Origin: Phycisphaerae bacterium | GTDB lineage: Bacteria; Planctomycetota; Phycisphaerae; SM23-33 | Direction of reading: 5' to 3' | Assembly (NCBI GenBank): GCA_009783465.1 | Contig: WRDM01000005.1 | Location: 1 to 64,000, forward strand | DNA: 64,000 bases | Shown here: positions 53,006 to 61,486 of the stretch, piece by piece | Position numbering within the stretch: the stretch's first letter is position 1 | Layout: each line of letters starts with the position of its first letter | Program-made: the position numbers and the translations under genes | Notes under the pieces: model-generated | What the model was told of the DNA's origin: nothing | What the model saw: only the letters and a program-made list of their open reading frames with translations | Databases searched by the model: none

Positions 53006-53203
53006 TTAATGCTCGACGACTTCGTTGTGCAGATTTTCGGGAACGAAGTTGTTCAGGGCGGCCATGTAGCAGCGAATGGCTTCGTCGAGTTTTTCCCTGG
53101 CCTCCTGACGGCTGTGGCCGCAGCTTTTGCAGCCGGGCAGGGCAGGGCACGTCGCCTGGAAAAACCCGTCCCGCGTCTGGCAGATGTGAATACAAAGTTT
53201 CAC
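53006..53203 (-). CDS. HicB-family antitoxin-like protein
   Basis: 65 residues from a GTG at 53203, with GGGGAGGT upstream. The HicB/UPF0150 partially degraded RNase H-like fold is visible: RDGFFQATCPALPGCKSCGH, then SRQEAREKLDEAIRCYMAAL. HicB proteins usually neutralise the mRNA interferase HicA, but no HicA-like gene (about 60-80 residues) is adjacent on either side. It may therefore be an orphan antitoxin, or a stand-alone regulator. No DNA-binding domain at the C terminus. Confidence 0.82.
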   Translation of the reverse strand: MKLCIHICQTRDGFFQATCPALPGCKSCGHSRQEAREKLDEAIRCYMAALNNFVPENLHNEVVEH

Positions 53204-53208
53204 GGTTC

Positions 53209-53216
53209 ACCTCCCC
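53209..53216 (-). promoter_or_regulatory. Ribosome binding site of the HicB-like gene
   Basis: GGGGAGGT on the minus strand a few bases before the GTG at 53203. It supports the GTG start. Confidence 0.65.
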
Positions 53217-53261
53217 GCCACGTGGCGGTCGCGTTGCTCTCTCCTCAATACTAGGCGTCGA

Positions 53262-53296
53262 AAAGGCTGTAGACTGTAGACCGAAGGCTGTAGGCG
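53262..53296. repeat. Half family D array
   Basis: GGCTGTAGACTGTAGACC-type heptamers without a right arm. Only one side of the palindrome is present. Confidence 0.6.
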
Positions 53297-53317
53297 CGGC
53301 GTTTTGTGTCCGAAAAA

Positions 53318-53422
53318 CGTTTTCAGCGGCTTGCCTCTTTGCGCGGTAGAACGTGGTGCCAAACGAAACGTTCTACGGTACACCACGTTCTACAGCGCAA
53401 AGAGGCAAGCCGCTGAAAACAT
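53318..53422. repeat. Family C near-perfect palindrome
   Basis: Arms AACGTTTTCAGCGGCTTGCC and GGCAAGCCGCTGAAAAC with a CTTTGCG core. The loop has CCAAACGAAACGTTC. Part of the 678-base gap 53204-53881. Confidence 0.9.
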
Positions 53423-53661
53423 GCCACGAGTACGGTTGTCGCGCCGAACAGTCTGATCATCTGATAGTCTAACCGTCTTTTTCGGAAAAGGGCGGTGCCC
53501 CGGGGAAAACCCTGTCCAATTTTTTTGTGCGTTGCCATTGATTCCCGAGGTGGACATGGACAATGATTAGTGTAGCAGCACGGAGCGACGTGGCCGGAAG
53601 TGGTTTCTGGGCCAGCGGCGCCGGGATCAATAATTGAGGGAACCCGACCTGTGCGCTAAAA

Positions 53662-53703
53662 AGCTACCCGCCGGATCTATTCGGCGGGTAGCTGTGTTTT
53701 TTT
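53662..53703 (+). terminator. Orphan intrinsic terminator, possible small RNA end
   Basis: A perfect 12-base stem (AGCTACCCGCCG at 53662-53673, CGGCGGGTAGCT at 53682-53693) followed by GTGTTTTTTT. No gene ends nearby on the plus strand: the nearest, rhomboid, ends 690 bases upstream with repeats and an opposite-strand gene between. The 53540-53661 stretch before it is not coding and does not belong to any repeat family, so it may be a short RNA gene. Confidence 0.75.
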
Positions 53704-53768
53704 AGGGGGAGGCGTTTTTTAACCACGGAGACGCAGAGGACACGGAGAGGGGGCTGGCAATTCATAGA

Positions 53769-53876
53769 AATGTTTTCACTGGCTTGCTTTTTTGCGCTGT
53801 AGGGTGTCGTGGACTATAAAACGTTTTGTAGTCCACAACACCCTACAGCGCAAAAGGGCAAGCCAGTGAAAACGAC
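53769..53876. repeat. Family C palindrome
   Basis: ATGTTTTCACTGGCTTGCTT and its complement AAGGGCAAGCCAGTGAAAAC with TGCGCTGTAGGGTG core arms. It abuts the end of the oxidoreductase gene. Confidence 0.88.
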
Positions 53877-53881
53877 GGTGT

Positions 53882-55075
53882 TTACTTCACGTCTTTCAGC
53901 TTCACCCAGGCCTTTTGTGCGGCGGAGATGGAGGCGGCCTCCAGGACTCGCTGGGTCTGATAGGCGTCCTCGAAGCTCGGGAGCGGGACGGTCGGCTTTT
54001 TGCCGGCCAGGTCGAGGATCATGTCGTAGGCCATGTTCGTGAAGGCGTGCTCGTAGCCGATGATGTGAGCGTCGGGCCACCAGGCATGGGCGTACGGATG
54101 GCTGCCGCCGTGCGTGCACATGATCTTGGTCCAGCCTTGGACTTCGCGCGGGGCGGTGGCGTCGTAGTATTCCAGCCAGTTCATGTCCTCGAAGTTGAAC
54201 CGCAGGCTGCCCTTGGTGCCGTTGATTTCGAAGCCGTTGCGGTTCTGGTTTCCGGTGGCCATGCGGGTGGCCTCGAAACTCGCGACCGCGCCGCCCTCGA
54301 ACCGGGCCAGGAACAGCACGGCGTCGTCGACGGTGACTTTGCCCTTCTTGGCCGACCCCTTCATGCCGGACGCCAGCCCGCCGCCGCTTTGCTGCGTGAG
54401 GATATCGCGTTCCTTGACGAACGTCTCCATGATCGAGCCGCAAATGTCCGTGACCTCCTCGCCGGTGACGAAGCGGGTCATGTCGATGATGTGGGCGCAC
54501 AGGTCGCCGTGGCTGCCCGAGCCGGCGAGTTTCTTGTCGAACCGCCAGGCCAGCGGAATGTCTGGCGTCGCCCAGTCCTGCAAGTAGGCTGCCCGGACGT
54601 GGCGGATGTCGCCGACCTTGCCGGCCTTGACCAACTGATGCGCCAGCGCCACCGCGGGCACGCGGCGGTAGTTGTACCAGACGTACGTTTTGGCTTTTTT
54701 CGCCTTGCGGGCGGCGTTGGCCATCAGTCGGGCGTCGTCCAGCGTGCCGGCCAGCGGTTTTTCGCAGGAGACGTTCTTGCCGCATTCGAGGGCGAAGACG
54801 GCCATCGGCATGTGCATGTTGTTGGGCGTGACGATGTCCACGAGGTCGATCTCGGGGTTGGAGGCGAGATCTTTCCAGTTGGTGGCGTACTGTTTCCAGT
54901 CCCAGCGTTTGGCGAAGGCGGCGAGATTTTTCTCGTCGTCCAGCGCGGTCGTCATGAGCTTGACGGGGCACAGCGGCAGCTCGAAGAACCGCGACACCTG
55001 CGACCACGCGTTGGAATGCGTCCGCCCCATAAACGCCTGACCAATCAAACCAATGTTCAGTTGTCCGTTTGCCAT
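53882..55075 (-). CDS. Gfo/Idh/MocA-family NAD(P)-dependent oxidoreductase
   Basis: 397 residues. The N-terminal Rossmann fold has NIGLIGQAFMGRTHSNAW and the family lysine motif in CEKPLAGTLDDA. The second domain has YNYRRVPAVALAHQLVKAGK, GSGSHGDLCAHIIDMTRFV and FEGGAVASFEATRMATGN. Members oxidise or epimerise sugars or inositols with NAD(P). AAGGAACG precedes the ATG, and there is no signal peptide. With the ThuA-like gene about 5 kb away it fits a planctomycete sugar-processing set, but the substrate is unknown. Confidence 0.92.
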   Translation of the reverse strand: MANGQLNIGLIGQAFMGRTHSNAWSQVSRFFELPLCPVKLMTTALDDEKNLAAFAKRWDWKQYATNWKDLASNPEIDLVDIVTPNNMHMPMAVFALECGKNVSCEKPLAGTLDDARLMANAARKAKKAKTYVWYNYRRVPAVALAHQLVKAGKVGDIRHVRAAYLQDWATPDIPLAWRFDKKLAGSGSHGDLCAHIIDMTRFVTGEEVTDICGSIMETFVKERDILTQQSGGGLASGMKGSAKKGKVTVDDAVLFLARFEGGAVASFEATRMATGNQNRNGFEINGTKGSLRFNFEDMNWLEYYDATAPREVQGWTKIMCTHGGSHPYAHAWWPDAHIIGYEHAFTNMAYDMILDLAGKKPTVPLPSFEDAYQTQRVLEAASISAAQKAWVKLKDVK

Positions 55076-55211
55076 GTCCGTTCCTTTCCTGAATTGTTGA
55101 AGAGTGGCTTCATCATAAACGCCGGTGGGCGCGTGTCAAGCGCGCATTCGGAGAGTTGGGTTTTCGTGGCGTGTGGGTGAATGGGACCGGGGGTGCGAGG
55201 AAGGCGCTGTA

Positions 55212-55296
55212 GTTAACAGGTTGACAGGTTAACTAGTTAACTGGTGGTTCTGTCCAGTCAACTAGTTAACCAGTTAACTAGTCAACCAGTTACAGC
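55212..55296. repeat. Family H palindrome of 8-base units
   Basis: Right part is a tandem of ACTAGTTA/ACCAGTTA units; the left part is its imperfect complement. TAA and TAG occur in the units in all frames. It fills the gap before aroB's stop, and the last bases overlap the aroB end. Confidence 0.85.
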
Positions 55297-56417
55297 ACCT
55301 CGACCGCCCTGGCCACGTTGTCGGGTGTGATGTCGTCGAAGATGGCGGCGGCGCCGAGCATGACGGGGAGGATCATCCTGACCTGGCCTGCCTGGGTTTT
55401 TTTGTCGCGTTGCATGACGTTCCAGATGTCCGTCGTCGTGGGGCGCGGGACATTTTCGAGGTCGTCGAATTTCGTCGGCAGGCCCAGCGTGGCCAACAGT
55501 TTGGTGACGCGCTGGCAGGCTTCGCGTTCGAGCAGGCCTCGCGAGCGGGCCAATTCGCAGGCGGCCGTCATGCCCAGCGAGACGGCGGCGCCGTGGCCGA
55601 TCCGCTCGTAACCGACGAGGGTTTCGACGGCGTGGCCGATGGTGTGGCCGAAGTTCAGCAGGGCGCGGTCGCCGGCTTCGCGTTCGTCGCCGGCGACGAT
55701 TTCGGCCTTGATGGCGACGTTTCGGGCGACGAGTTCGACGAGCGTTTCCTCGTCGCGTTGGATGATGGCGGCGGTGTGATCTTCCATGAATTCCAGCAGG
55801 GCGCGGTCGCGGATGACGGCGTGTTTGACGCACTCGGCCAGGCCGTCGACGAACTGCGGGTGCGGCAGCGTGGCGAATGTGTTCACGTCGATGAGCACAC
55901 CGCGTGGCTGATGGAACGCGCCGACGAGGTTCTTGCCGGCGGGGTGGTCGACGGCGGTTTTCCCGCCGACACTGGCGTCGACGGCGGCCAGCAGCGTGGT
56001 GGGACAGACCAGCCAGTCGAGGCCTCGCAGCGCGGTGGCGGCGACGAATCCGGCGATGTCGCTGGTGACGCCTCCGCCGAGGGCGACGATGAGCGTTCGT
56101 CGGTCGATGGGGGGTGTCAGTCGCAGCAGTCCGTCCATGAGCGAGGCGTAGGTGGTGAGCGTTTTGTTGGGTTCGCCGGCGGGGACGGTGAGCTGCCTCG
56201 TGGCGAAGTCAGCCTCCAGCAGCGAGGCGACGACCGATTGCGCATAGAGCGGCGCGACGGTAGCGTCGGCCAGCACGACAGCGCGCCGAGGCGGGGCGTC
56301 GCCGCCGAGATCGAGGGCCTGCCGCGCGAACGCGCCAAGGCCGGCCAGCAGGTTCGCGCCCACGTGCACGTCATATCGTCGGGCGCCCAGTTCAACGGGG
56401 ATTGCTTGGGTCGTCAT
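55290..56417 (-). CDS. aroB: 3-dehydroquinate synthase
   Basis: 375 residues, full family length. NAD-binding and active-site motifs: PAGEPNKTLTTYASLMDGLL, ALGGGVTSDIAGFVAATALRG (shown in part), PTTLLAAVDASVGGKTAVDH, GLAECVKHAVI and LNFGHTIGHAVETLVGYERI. It converts DAHP to 3-dehydroquinate, second step of the shikimate pathway, using NAD and a metal. Overlaps the upstream membrane-protein gene by 26 bases. Other shikimate genes are not in the window. Confidence 0.96.
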   Translation of the reverse strand: MTTQAIPVELGARRYDVHVGANLLAGLGAFARQALDLGGDAPPRRAVVLADATVAPLYAQSVVASLLEADFATRQLTVPAGEPNKTLTTYASLMDGLLRLTPPIDRRTLIVALGGGVTSDIAGFVAATALRGLDWLVCPTTLLAAVDASVGGKTAVDHPAGKNLVGAFHQPRGVLIDVNTFATLPHPQFVDGLAECVKHAVIRDRALLEFMEDHTAAIIQRDEETLVELVARNVAIKAEIVAGDEREAGDRALLNFGHTIGHAVETLVGYERIGHGAAVSLGMTAACELARSRGLLEREACQRVTKLLATLGLPTKFDDLENVPRPTTTDIWNVMQRDKKTQAGQVRMILPVMLGAAAIFDDITPDNVARAVEVL

Positions 56418-57603
56418 TCGGGGGTCTCTTTTCCTTTTTCCAGTCTTCGACGGCCTGCCGGAGGGCGGGGTCGACCGGGCCGTCCGCGGGGGGTGTCGGC
56501 GGCAGCCCTTTGGCCTGTTTGAAATCCTCGACCGCTCTTCGGAGTTCGGGATCGACGGCGTCGCACTCGCCGGCGACGGGCGCCGACGGCGCGGACGGGG
56601 CGGTGAAATGGATCGGCGCGCGGCGTCGCAGGCCCCTTCGCGCCGACAGCCACAGGGCGAATCCCGCCACGATGACGATGCCGATGATGATCGTCGGCCA
56701 GGGGATCGGCGACTTCGGCACGCCGGCCTGCCACAGGATGATGACGGGCGTGTCGTGCACGTTGCCGTCGGTGCCCATGGCGGCTCGCACGCGGTAGAAG
56801 ATGGCTGTCCCCTGGAGCGTTCGCGGCTCGAAGAAGCTGCTCCAGCCGTCTTTGACGTCGTCGGGCCTGCCCAGGAGCGGCATGGGGTTGATGGTGGTGT
56901 AGACGAAGACAGGGCTGCGGTCGGCGTCGTTGCCGGCGGCGCGGTCGGTGGCGAAGAGTTCCCAGACCGGCAGCGCGTCGGAGACGTACAGGTCGCCGGT
57001 GTCGGGGTTTTGGACGGCCTTCAGACCGCGGCCTGTGACTTGCCTCGCGCGGTAGACGTTCAGGTTGGCCAGGATCGGGTGGTAGCGGAAACTCTCGGGA
57101 TGGTCGCGGAGCGTGGCGACGCGGATGGGTTCGACGCGATGATAGTCGGCCTTGTCGAGCGGGCCTATGGAGGCGACGCGCGCGATCATGATCGGCAAGG
57201 CGGCGTCGGCGTCGCCCGGCTGCGTCGAGCGGTCCCTGACGCCGCTGAGGACGTGCTTTTCGTACTCCGAAAACGTCATGCCCTTGGCGACCTGCTCCGG
57301 CACGGATTTATTGGCCAGCGGAGCGAACCCCGTTTCCGCCGACGCCGCGGGCGCGGTCGCCTGCGCGGCGGCGGACAGTGTGCAGAACGTCGCGAGCACC
57401 GTCAGCAGGAATAAGGCTGTGGGCTGTAGGCTGTAGGCTGTAGGCGCGGACTTATGAATCCTCAGGCCAAATTTTTCATAAGCCTGCGCCCACAGCCTAC
57501 AGCCCACAACCCACAGCCGAAAAAGGGATACGTACGACACGACGGTCCAAAAGAACGCGGTGAAAGACTCCGACGACACGGAATGTCTTGGGTAGTATCT
57601 CAT
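56392..57603 (-). CDS. Exported membrane-anchored protein of unknown function, N terminus altered by a repeat
   Basis: 403 residues if started at ATG 57603. Residues about 30-60 (VVGCRLWAQAYEK, APTAYSLQPTA) are encoded by a family D repeat directly before a hydrophobic signal-like segment (LFLLTVLATFCTLSAAAQA). The rest is extracytoplasmic (MTFSEYEKHVLSGVRDR, YRVRAAMGTDGNVHDTPVI), then a transmembrane helix (PWPTIIIGIVIVAGFALWL). The tail has a duplicated motif (DPELRRAVEDFKQAKG, DPALRQAVEDWKKEK). I do not know the family. Start is uncertain: the repeat may have extended or broken the original signal peptide. Overlaps aroB by 26 bases. Confidence 0.65.
   Translation of the reverse strand: MRYYPRHSVSSESFTAFFWTVVSYVSLFRLWVVGCRLWAQAYEKFGLRIHKSAPTAYSLQPTALFLLTVLATFCTLSAAAQATAPAASAETGFAPLANKSVPEQVAKGMTFSEYEKHVLSGVRDRSTQPGDADAALPIMIARVASIGPLDKADYHRVEPIRVATLRDHPESFRYHPILANLNVYRARQVTGRGLKAVQNPDTGDLYVSDALPVWELFATDRAAGNDADRSPVFVYTTINPMPLLGRPDDVKDGWSSFFEPRTLQGTAIFYRVRAAMGTDGNVHDTPVIILWQAGVPKSPIPWPTIIIGIVIVAGFALWLSARRGLRRRAPIHFTAPSAPSAPVAGECDAVDPELRRAVEDFKQAKGLPPTPPADGPVDPALRQAVEDWKKEKRPPNDDPSNPR
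57413..57519. repeat. Family D palindrome within an N-terminal coding region
   Basis: GGCTGTA heptamers (57413-57447) and complement GCGCCCACAGCCTACAGCCC (57486-57519). On the coding minus strand it is read in the stop-free CCTACAG direction first. Confidence 0.9.
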
Positions 57604-57705
57604 ATTTCCATGGTATGATAAGCGGCCAGCGGGTTCAATGAAACCGCCTGGATTTGCCGAAAAAATCGTGTAGCCGTGTGGCGGACCGGAGAACAGGAGA
57701 CCATG

Positions 57706-59886
57706 ATGATTCGTATAGTACTGGCCATTCTTGTTGCGGCGACGGCGGGGGGTAGCTCGTGGGCGCAGGCGCCGACGTCTCGGCCCGCGCAGCCGGTGCG
57801 GCCCGCGGTGGCGGAACGGACGGGGGCGCTGCCGTTTCTGATCGGCGCGGATTGGCCCGTCGACGCGTCGGAGGCGGTGGAAAAACAGGCCGCCGACATG
57901 GGAATGAACTTCGCCCGCATCAACGGCGGCGGCGGGGCGTGGGCCATCGAGAGCCACTCCAAAAAAGCCAAACAACTCGAAGAACGCGGCGTCTTCGTGC
58001 TGCTTCAACTCGGCAGCCATTGGGTGCCCGCCAACTACTTCAAATACACCGACTACTACTTCGTCGACCACGCCGGCGGCACCGGCAAGGAAGACCGGAC
58101 CAGTTGGTCGATCAAAACCGGCGGCAACGATTGGCCGCAATTTTCCTACGCGGCCACCGGGGACGATTTCAAAAAAGAACTCTATATCGAGTACGAGAAG
58201 TACATCACGGAGTTTAGGGACCGCGGCAACGTGATCGGCGTGATTTTGCACAACGAGCCGGGGCTGTTCTGGCAGGACGACAAACTGTACGACTACAACC
58301 CGCGGTCGATCGCGCGGTTTCGTCAATGGCTCAAGTCGCGGCATGAGACGATCGAGACGCTCAACGAGCGGTGGGGCGGCAAGCACAAATCGTTCGACGA
58401 GATCTCGCCGCCGGCCAAACTGCCGCCGATCGAGGACCCCGCCGAAGTCGCCGCCATGATCGACTGGCGACGATTCCAGACGCAGATGATCGAGGACTGG
58501 CTGCGATGGGAAGTCACCGCCAGCATGAAAATTCAGCCGCGAATCAACTGGCGGACGACCACCAACATGGCCGGGCCTTTGGACAACTGGCATTTCTACC
58601 GCTGCGACAACATGGTCCGCTTCAGCCACGGCATGGACGCGCTGGGCATCGACATTTATCCCAACCAGTGGACGGGGAAACTCTTCGGCGAGTACACGAT
58701 GGCGATGGCCCGCGGCGCGGCGGCGGAGAAGACGCCCGGCATGACGTCGCCGTGGATTCGAGGCCCAAGGCCGGTGTGGGTGCTCGAAGCCCAGACCTAC
58801 GACGATTCGCACAAGGAGCTCACGCCCGAGCAACGAGGCGAGCTGCTGTATCGCGACCTGTGGACATACGCCGCCGGCGGGGCCAAGGCCATTGCCCTGT
58901 GGCGACTCAGCGACACCGGAGGCTACAGCCTGACCAAGGGCCAAGCCAATCCGCGAACCGCCGCCGTGAAAACCTTCGCCGCCCAGGCCAAGTGGTTACA
59001 GTTGGAACGGTTCAATCCCGTCCCGGCCGAGGTGGCCGTCGTCGTCGATCCCGACAGCCTGCTGTATATCGGCGCGACCTCGGAAAAACTGTCGCGAACC
59101 TCGGGAATTCACCACAATTTCCAAGGCTATTACGCCGCCGTGCGAAATCTCCAACTGGACGCCGACGTGCTCTTCGTCGAACAACTCCGCGACGAGGAAA
59201 TTTTCCCCAGGTACAAGACGCTGATCTTGCCGTCGATCTTCATGATGGACGAACCGTTGGCGGCCGTCCTGACAAAATTCGTAGATGCCGGTGGCCTGCT
59301 GATCGTCGACGAAGGGTTCGCCACCCTCGACCGCCACGGCAAACCGCTGACGAGCCCCGATGGCAAGTCGGTGGGCCAAACCCCCGGCTTCGGCCTGAAC
59401 AAGGTCGTCGGCGAGCCGCAGGAAGCCGGCGATAACGTCAAACTCACCCCATTCGGCAAAGGCCACGGCGTCATGCTGATCAAAAATCGAGGCCAGGGCT
59501 TCCTCGAAGGCTGGGCCAACCAACCGCTGGCCGGGGCCGTCCGCGACGCACTGCCCAAGGCAACGATCGCCGTGAAGCACGCCCCGAACACGCCGGACAA
59601 AACGCCCGCTCCATCGCGGACGATCGCCACCCGCCTGCACGACGACCGCGGCAACACACTGGTCGTCTTCACGCAACCCAACGAAAAAATGAAACCGCTG
59701 GAGGCGGATGGCCCCCTGAGCGTCTCCATGACAGGCATGCACGGTGTGAAACGTGTCCTGCTGCTAGCCCCCGGCGAAGCAACAGCCAAACCACTCGAGT
59801 TCACGTGCGGACAAGGCGTACTGATACTCCAGGTGAATGCAACATCCACCTTCGCCATCGCCATCGGCGACGACTTGCCGGAGTGA
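57706..59886 (+). CDS. Secreted GH42-like glycoside hydrolase
   Basis: 726 residues from ATG 57706 (the tandem ATG 57703 is also possible; GGAG is six bases from 57706). The signal peptide is IRIVLAILVAATAGGSSWAQA with AQA cleavage. The catalytic barrel has IGADWPVDASEAVEKQAADM, acid/base Glu in ILHNEPGLFW and nucleophile Glu in VWVLEAQTYDD. A GATase-like domain follows (TLILPSIFMMDEPLAAVLTK, DAGGLLIVDEGFATLDR). It is divergent from the two cytoplasmic GH42s and lacks their CxCxxC zinc cluster. It probably cleaves galactosides outside the cytoplasm. Confidence 0.85.
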   Translation: MIRIVLAILVAATAGGSSWAQAPTSRPAQPVRPAVAERTGALPFLIGADWPVDASEAVEKQAADMGMNFARINGGGGAWAIESHSKKAKQLEERGVFVLLQLGSHWVPANYFKYTDYYFVDHAGGTGKEDRTSWSIKTGGNDWPQFSYAATGDDFKKELYIEYEKYITEFRDRGNVIGVILHNEPGLFWQDDKLYDYNPRSIARFRQWLKSRHETIETLNERWGGKHKSFDEISPPAKLPPIEDPAEVAAMIDWRRFQTQMIEDWLRWEVTASMKIQPRINWRTTTNMAGPLDNWHFYRCDNMVRFSHGMDALGIDIYPNQWTGKLFGEYTMAMARGAAAEKTPGMTSPWIRGPRPVWVLEAQTYDDSHKELTPEQRGELLYRDLWTYAAGGAKAIALWRLSDTGGYSLTKGQANPRTAAVKTFAAQAKWLQLERFNPVPAEVAVVVDPDSLLYIGATSEKLSRTSGIHHNFQGYYAAVRNLQLDADVLFVEQLRDEEIFPRYKTLILPSIFMMDEPLAAVLTKFVDAGGLLIVDEGFATLDRHGKPLTSPDGKSVGQTPGFGLNKVVGEPQEAGDNVKLTPFGKGHGVMLIKNRGQGFLEGWANQPLAGAVRDALPKATIAVKHAPNTPDKTPAPSRTIATRLHDDRGNTLVVFTQPNEKMKPLEADGPLSVSMTGMHGVKRVLLLAPGEATAKPLEFTCGQGVLILQVNATSTFAIAIGDDLPE

Positions 59887-59935
59887 CATAACGTATTCGA
59901 CCGCGCACCGCTCGAGGCAGGCTGTTCGTGTTGCC

Positions 59936-61285
59936 CTACGTGGCGGGCTGTACGCGCCTCAGGTCCATCGGCGCCGACCACGCGCCCGGCGGCATTCCCG
60001 TATCCAGCCCCCCCGCGACCGGCTGCCTGACCAAGGTAAGCGAATGGCCCATCATGATCCCGAACAGTAACCATATTTCTTCGGTAAGGACATTATTGCC
60101 GCTGGAGTGTCGCATCAGAAATACCTGGAGGAATACGATCAACAACGGCGCGGCGAACAGCCGGGTTGGGGTGCGGCGAAAAGCGGCTATGCTCCATCGA
60201 AGAATGGTTGGAATCGCCGCGACGAGAAAGCAAAATAGCCCCACGATGCCAAGTTCCATCAATATCTGCACCGTGAGGTTATGTGAGGTGGCTCCCCCTC
60301 GTTGCTTGGCTGTGGCGGAGCCGAATCCTACGGGAGTTCCCCATACCGGGTTTTTCGCAGCGAATTGCAGGCCTCTCTCGATCAGAACGATTCGGGAAGA
60401 TGTTCCCGTTTCGGTACTCGATAATCGCTTCAGGGCGGTCTCTGGGAGCATTGTGTGTGTCGCCAACAGCAGCACGATGGCCACGCTCAAGCCAATCCCG
60501 ATCCGAATGCTGGTCCTTCCGCCCATCAACAGTAGAAAAACTACCGTAACCATCGCCAGAAAGAGCAACGGCGCGCGTGTGCCGGTCAGTGCGATGGCTA
60601 TCACCATCACGGCCAGACCGCCCCAGCAAACGATATCACGGAAAATATTCTTTCGGGTCTGATTGGCGATGAAGATATACGCCAGCATGGCCGAGGCACA
60701 GAGACCCAGCGTGATCGCAAAACTGAGACCGTGAAGACGGTCGGAAGCCGAATAACGCGTTGCTGCTTCATGAACCGTCCCTACATGGCCGGTCGCCCAG
60801 GATACTAACGTGGTCAAGGCGATCGCAATACCCATCCACACCATCGCACTGATAAATCGGCGAAGCCGGGGCAGCGAAAGTGGCCATGCCACCCCCATCC
60901 AAAACGGGATTATCCAGGTAAAAATGACATAGATCCACTTGGTTTGCTCCATTCCGGAGGCTTGGCCGGCGTACATGTAGAGGCGCAGTTCCATCAGGAT
61001 TCCCAGGAACCCGATCAACGCGACGGCAAGCGTGAACCGGCGAGGTAGTACCACAGCATCGCGGGAGTGGGCCAAAATCATCCAGCCGGCTGTCACGACA
61101 AAAGTCACACCATAGAACATCCCCGATTTCATGGTATCCCACCCTAGGCCGGCGAACTGAACGACCAATCCCATGGCCGCGAAACCACAGATGTACAGGG
61201 CCAGCATCCCCTCGAGTCGAAAGATGCGCAGGTAGACGATCAGGGCGATCAAGGCGATGACGATTACAGCGGCAGAAAAAAGCAC
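59936..61285 (-). CDS. O-antigen ligase/polymerase family membrane protein
   Basis: 449 residues from a GTG at 61285, where AAGGAG lies seven bases upstream; the frame is open to 61366 but lacks a better site. About eleven transmembrane helices. The Wzy_C-type loop shows TGTRAPLLFLAMVTVVFLLL, ERGLQFAAKNPVWGTPVG and GATSHNLTVQILMELGIVG, with the conserved His-Asn pair. It would ligate or polymerise lipid-linked glycans in the periplasm. It is the third protein of this type in the window, and codon use is less GC-rich than in the central cluster. Confidence 0.85.
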   Translation of the reverse strand: MLFSAAVIVIALIALIVYLRIFRLEGMLALYICGFAAMGLVVQFAGLGWDTMKSGMFYGVTFVVTAGWMILAHSRDAVVLPRRFTLAVALIGFLGILMELRLYMYAGQASGMEQTKWIYVIFTWIIPFWMGVAWPLSLPRLRRFISAMVWMGIAIALTTLVSWATGHVGTVHEAATRYSASDRLHGLSFAITLGLCASAMLAYIFIANQTRKNIFRDIVCWGGLAVMVIAIALTGTRAPLLFLAMVTVVFLLLMGGRTSIRIGIGLSVAIVLLLATHTMLPETALKRLSSTETGTSSRIVLIERGLQFAAKNPVWGTPVGFGSATAKQRGGATSHNLTVQILMELGIVGLFCFLVAAIPTILRWSIAAFRRTPTRLFAAPLLIVFLQVFLMRHSSGNNVLTEEIWLLFGIMMGHSLTLVRQPVAGGLDTGMPPGAWSAPMDLRRVQPAT

Positions 61286-61292
61286 GCGATAT

Positions 61293-61298
61293 CTCCTT
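61293..61298 (-). promoter_or_regulatory. Ribosome binding site deciding the GTG start of the ligase gene
   Basis: AAGGAG on the minus strand, seven bases before GTG 61285. The ATG further upstream has no comparable site. Confidence 0.65.
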
Positions 61299-61486
61299 GA
61301 GTCCGATGCATCCTTAAAACGGGCATTGTCATGTCCTTGGCCGTTCCGGCGGCCTCTACGGCGCACGAAACGGGAATCGTTTTACTCGGGAATCGCCGTC
61401 GCGCACTCACGTGTCGCCAGTCCGCACCTCATGAGCGTATTCTACCTTTACGGATGACGGCCTGTAAAGGATCGGCGGCGACGTAC

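Noticed and set aside
57604-58944. N-terminal extension of the membrane-protein gene to 850 codons
   Set aside because: The extension is antisense to the secreted GH42-like gene, which has a signal peptide and catalytic motifs.
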